Source: Caldifarciminota bacterium UBA3079
Lineage (GTDB): Bacteria; Hydrothermota; Tepidihabitantia; Tepidihabitantales; Tepidihabitantaceae
Length of the DNA: 6,900 nt
Direction of reading: 5' to 3'
Assembly (NCBI GenBank): GCA_002366635.1
Contig: DFBN01000121.1
Span: 1 to 6,900, forward strand
Under the pieces are notes generated by a model that had not been told where the DNA came from, ran no database searches, and saw only the letters and a list, made by a program, of their open reading frames with translations. Positions 5,872-6,900 of this stretch are shown here, in pieces; within the stretch, counting starts at the first letter, position 1, and each line of letters opens with the position of its first letter. A program made the translations under genes and the position numbers.

Positions 5872-6813
5872 ATGCGCCACCTGATGCTGTTTATGCTTAG
5901 CTTCGCTGTTATCGGATGCGCGCCAAAAACGGGCAAGCAGGTTCCGGTTTATATTCCGGCCGGGCTTACGACTGCTGCAATCGCTGAAACACTCCATTGC
6001 CACGGTATCATTGACAACCCGCTTAAGTTCCTTATCGAAGCGCGGATTTTGGGTTTCGGCAAGAAACTCAGATATGGTCAATACAGATTCGCACTGAACA
6101 GCGATGAGCTCAGTGTGCTCCAACGCATGATTCAACATGGCAGGACTTCGGTCAAGGTCACGATACCCGAAGGATTGGGAATTACCCAAATAGCCGACCT
6201 GCTTGAAATCAGAGGAATCTGCCGGGCCCAGGAATTCATTTCCGCAGGTCACGACCGGCCGCTTCTTTTGGAATTCGATATTCCATTCAATTCTGCCGAA
6301 GGTTTTTTATTTCCCGATACTTATGAATTTGAGTTGAAAACCCGGCCGGCCAATGTTATTAAGAGAATGGTACGCCATTTCTTTGAGGTATTTGAAGAAC
6401 TCAAAAAAGATGCCGAACCCGTGCTTGATGACAAACAGACAGTCATCCTTGCTTCAATTGTCCAAAAGGAAGCACTCTTGCCAGAAGAGTTTCCGGTAAT
6501 CTCAGGTGTATTTATAAATCGGCTGAACCGGAAAATGCTGCTACAATCCTGCGCAACAGTCGAATATATCCTTCCGCAGCATAAAGAAAAGCTGACCATT
6601 TATGATACCAGGATTGAATCGCCTTATAATACTTATATCCACGAAGGCTTGCCGCCCGGGCCAATCTGTAATCCTGGACGGCGTGCATTGAAAGCCGCTA
6701 TCAGTCCGGCACATACAGCATATCTTTACTTTGTATCAAAAGGCGACGGCAGCCATATCTTTTCCTGCACCGGACGCGAAAACGAGAGGGCAAAACGCCG
6801 GTTGCTCGAATAA
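5872..6813 (+). CDS. mltG: Endolytic murein transglycosylase MltG (YceG-like), probable lipoprotein
   Basis: A 313-residue enzyme of the MltG/YceG family, which cleaves nascent peptidoglycan strands at the membrane and so limits glycan length. After a hydrophobic start, a LysM-like region covers about 24-105 (VYIPAGLTTAAIAETL, then VTIPEGLGITQIADLL). The catalytic domain carries EGFLFPDTYEF at 143-153, LASIVQKEA with the presumed catalytic E200, and VFINRL at 213-218. LQSCATVEY follows at 223-231, SPYNTYIHEGLPPGPICNPGR at 250-270 and AYLYFVSKGDGSHIFS at 283-298. The N-terminus ends in VIGC (13-16), a good lipobox. It therefore looks like a lipid-anchored form with C16 as the acylated residue, unlike E. 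coli MltG with its single membrane helix. Length is a little short of the usual 330-350, mostly at the N-terminus. It directly follows ruvX in the same frame. Confidence 0.94.
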   Translation: MRHLMLFMLSFAVIGCAPKTGKQVPVYIPAGLTTAAIAETLHCHGIIDNPLKFLIEARILGFGKKLRYGQYRFALNSDELSVLQRMIQHGRTSVKVTIPEGLGITQIADLLEIRGICRAQEFISAGHDRPLLLEFDIPFNSAEGFLFPDTYEFELKTRPANVIKRMVRHFFEVFEELKKDAEPVLDDKQTVILASIVQKEALLPEEFPVISGVFINRLNRKMLLQSCATVEYILPQHKEKLTIYDTRIESPYNTYIHEGLPPGPICNPGRRALKAAISPAHTAYLYFVSKGDGSHIFSCTGRENERAKRRLLE

Positions 6814-6826
6814 AACCCTGAACATC

Positions 6827-6900
6827 TTGATACTTAAAGACTTAGCCACCAGATGCCGACTGACCAGTCCGACCCGAAATCCCGGCGCGATTAACGGCCG
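6827..6900 (+). CDS. Possible start of a downstream gene (TTG start, cut by window edge)
   Basis: After mltG, one plus-strand frame stays open to the right edge. From a TTG at 6827 it reads (M)ILKDLATRCRLTSPTRNPGAINGR, only 24 full codons. The ILKDLA opening resembles the N-termini of Mur ligases (MurE/MurF) or LpxD, which would suit a position after mltG, but the stretch is too short to assign. No Shine-Dalgarno sequence is visible and no ATG start exists in this frame. The ATG at 6853 in another frame stops after 13 codons. The next real gene may simply start beyond the window. Confidence 0.3.
   Translation, partial: MILKDLATRCRLTSPTRNPGAING

Noticed and set aside
5710..6252. A 180-codon minus-strand open frame opposite ruvX and mltG
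   Set aside because: It spans the junction of two well-supported plus-strand genes and has no family motifs.
6853..6894. ATG-started small open frame at the right end
   Set aside because: It stops after 13 codons and has no ribosome-binding site.
1..6900. tRNA, rRNA, CRISPR array, insertion sequence or riboswitch
   Set aside because: Almost all of the window is covered by well-supported genes; the only gap over 100 bases holds two promoters and the inverted repeat, with no cloverleaf, spaced direct repeats or transposase.

Overview
This window looks like a housekeeping segment from a diderm (Gram-negative-type) bacterium. It encodes a LolCD-type lipoprotein-release ABC transporter, the protein-arginine kinase pair McsA/McsB (best known from Firmicutes), a class II lysyl-tRNA synthetase and a probably lipid-anchored MltG. 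Base composition is near 50% GC. Together with a degraded dispersed repeat in the only real intergenic gap, this suggests an uncultivated candidate-phylum lineage; a WOR-3/Stahlbacteria-like organism is my guess and is not shown by the sequence.

Layout: two divergent transcription units meet at 5272-5418. The left unit, on the minus strand, reads from right to left: lysS, a lolC/E-type permease gene, lolD, mcsA, mcsB, then a YacP-like NYN nuclease that runs off the left edge. Its genes overlap by 8 to 14 bases or are separated by only 12, so they almost certainly form one operon. The right unit, on the plus strand, is ruvX (yqgF) and mltG, abutting with no gap, followed by a possible third gene that begins at about 6827 and leaves the window.

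The divergent gap holds two good sigma-70-like promoters facing outward, with an imperfect inverted repeat of about 57 bases exactly between them. Both promoters are placed so that transcription should begin at or within a few bases of the start codons of lysS and ruvX, so both first genes are predicted to have leaderless mRNAs. Three internal genes (lolD, mcsA, mltG) have recognisable Shine-Dalgarno sequences instead.

Functionally, the minus-strand operon combines translation (LysRS), outer-membrane lipoprotein traffic (LolCD) and phosphoarginine protein quality control (McsAB, without CtsR or ClpC in view), ending with a possible RNA-cleaving NYN protein. The plus-strand unit combines an RNase H-fold nuclease with a peptidoglycan-cleaving enzyme that limits glycan-strand length. 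I found no RNA genes, CRISPR arrays, insertion sequences or clearly new system. The most interesting signals are the paired leaderless promoters around the repeat, the gene company of McsAB, and the lipobox on MltG.
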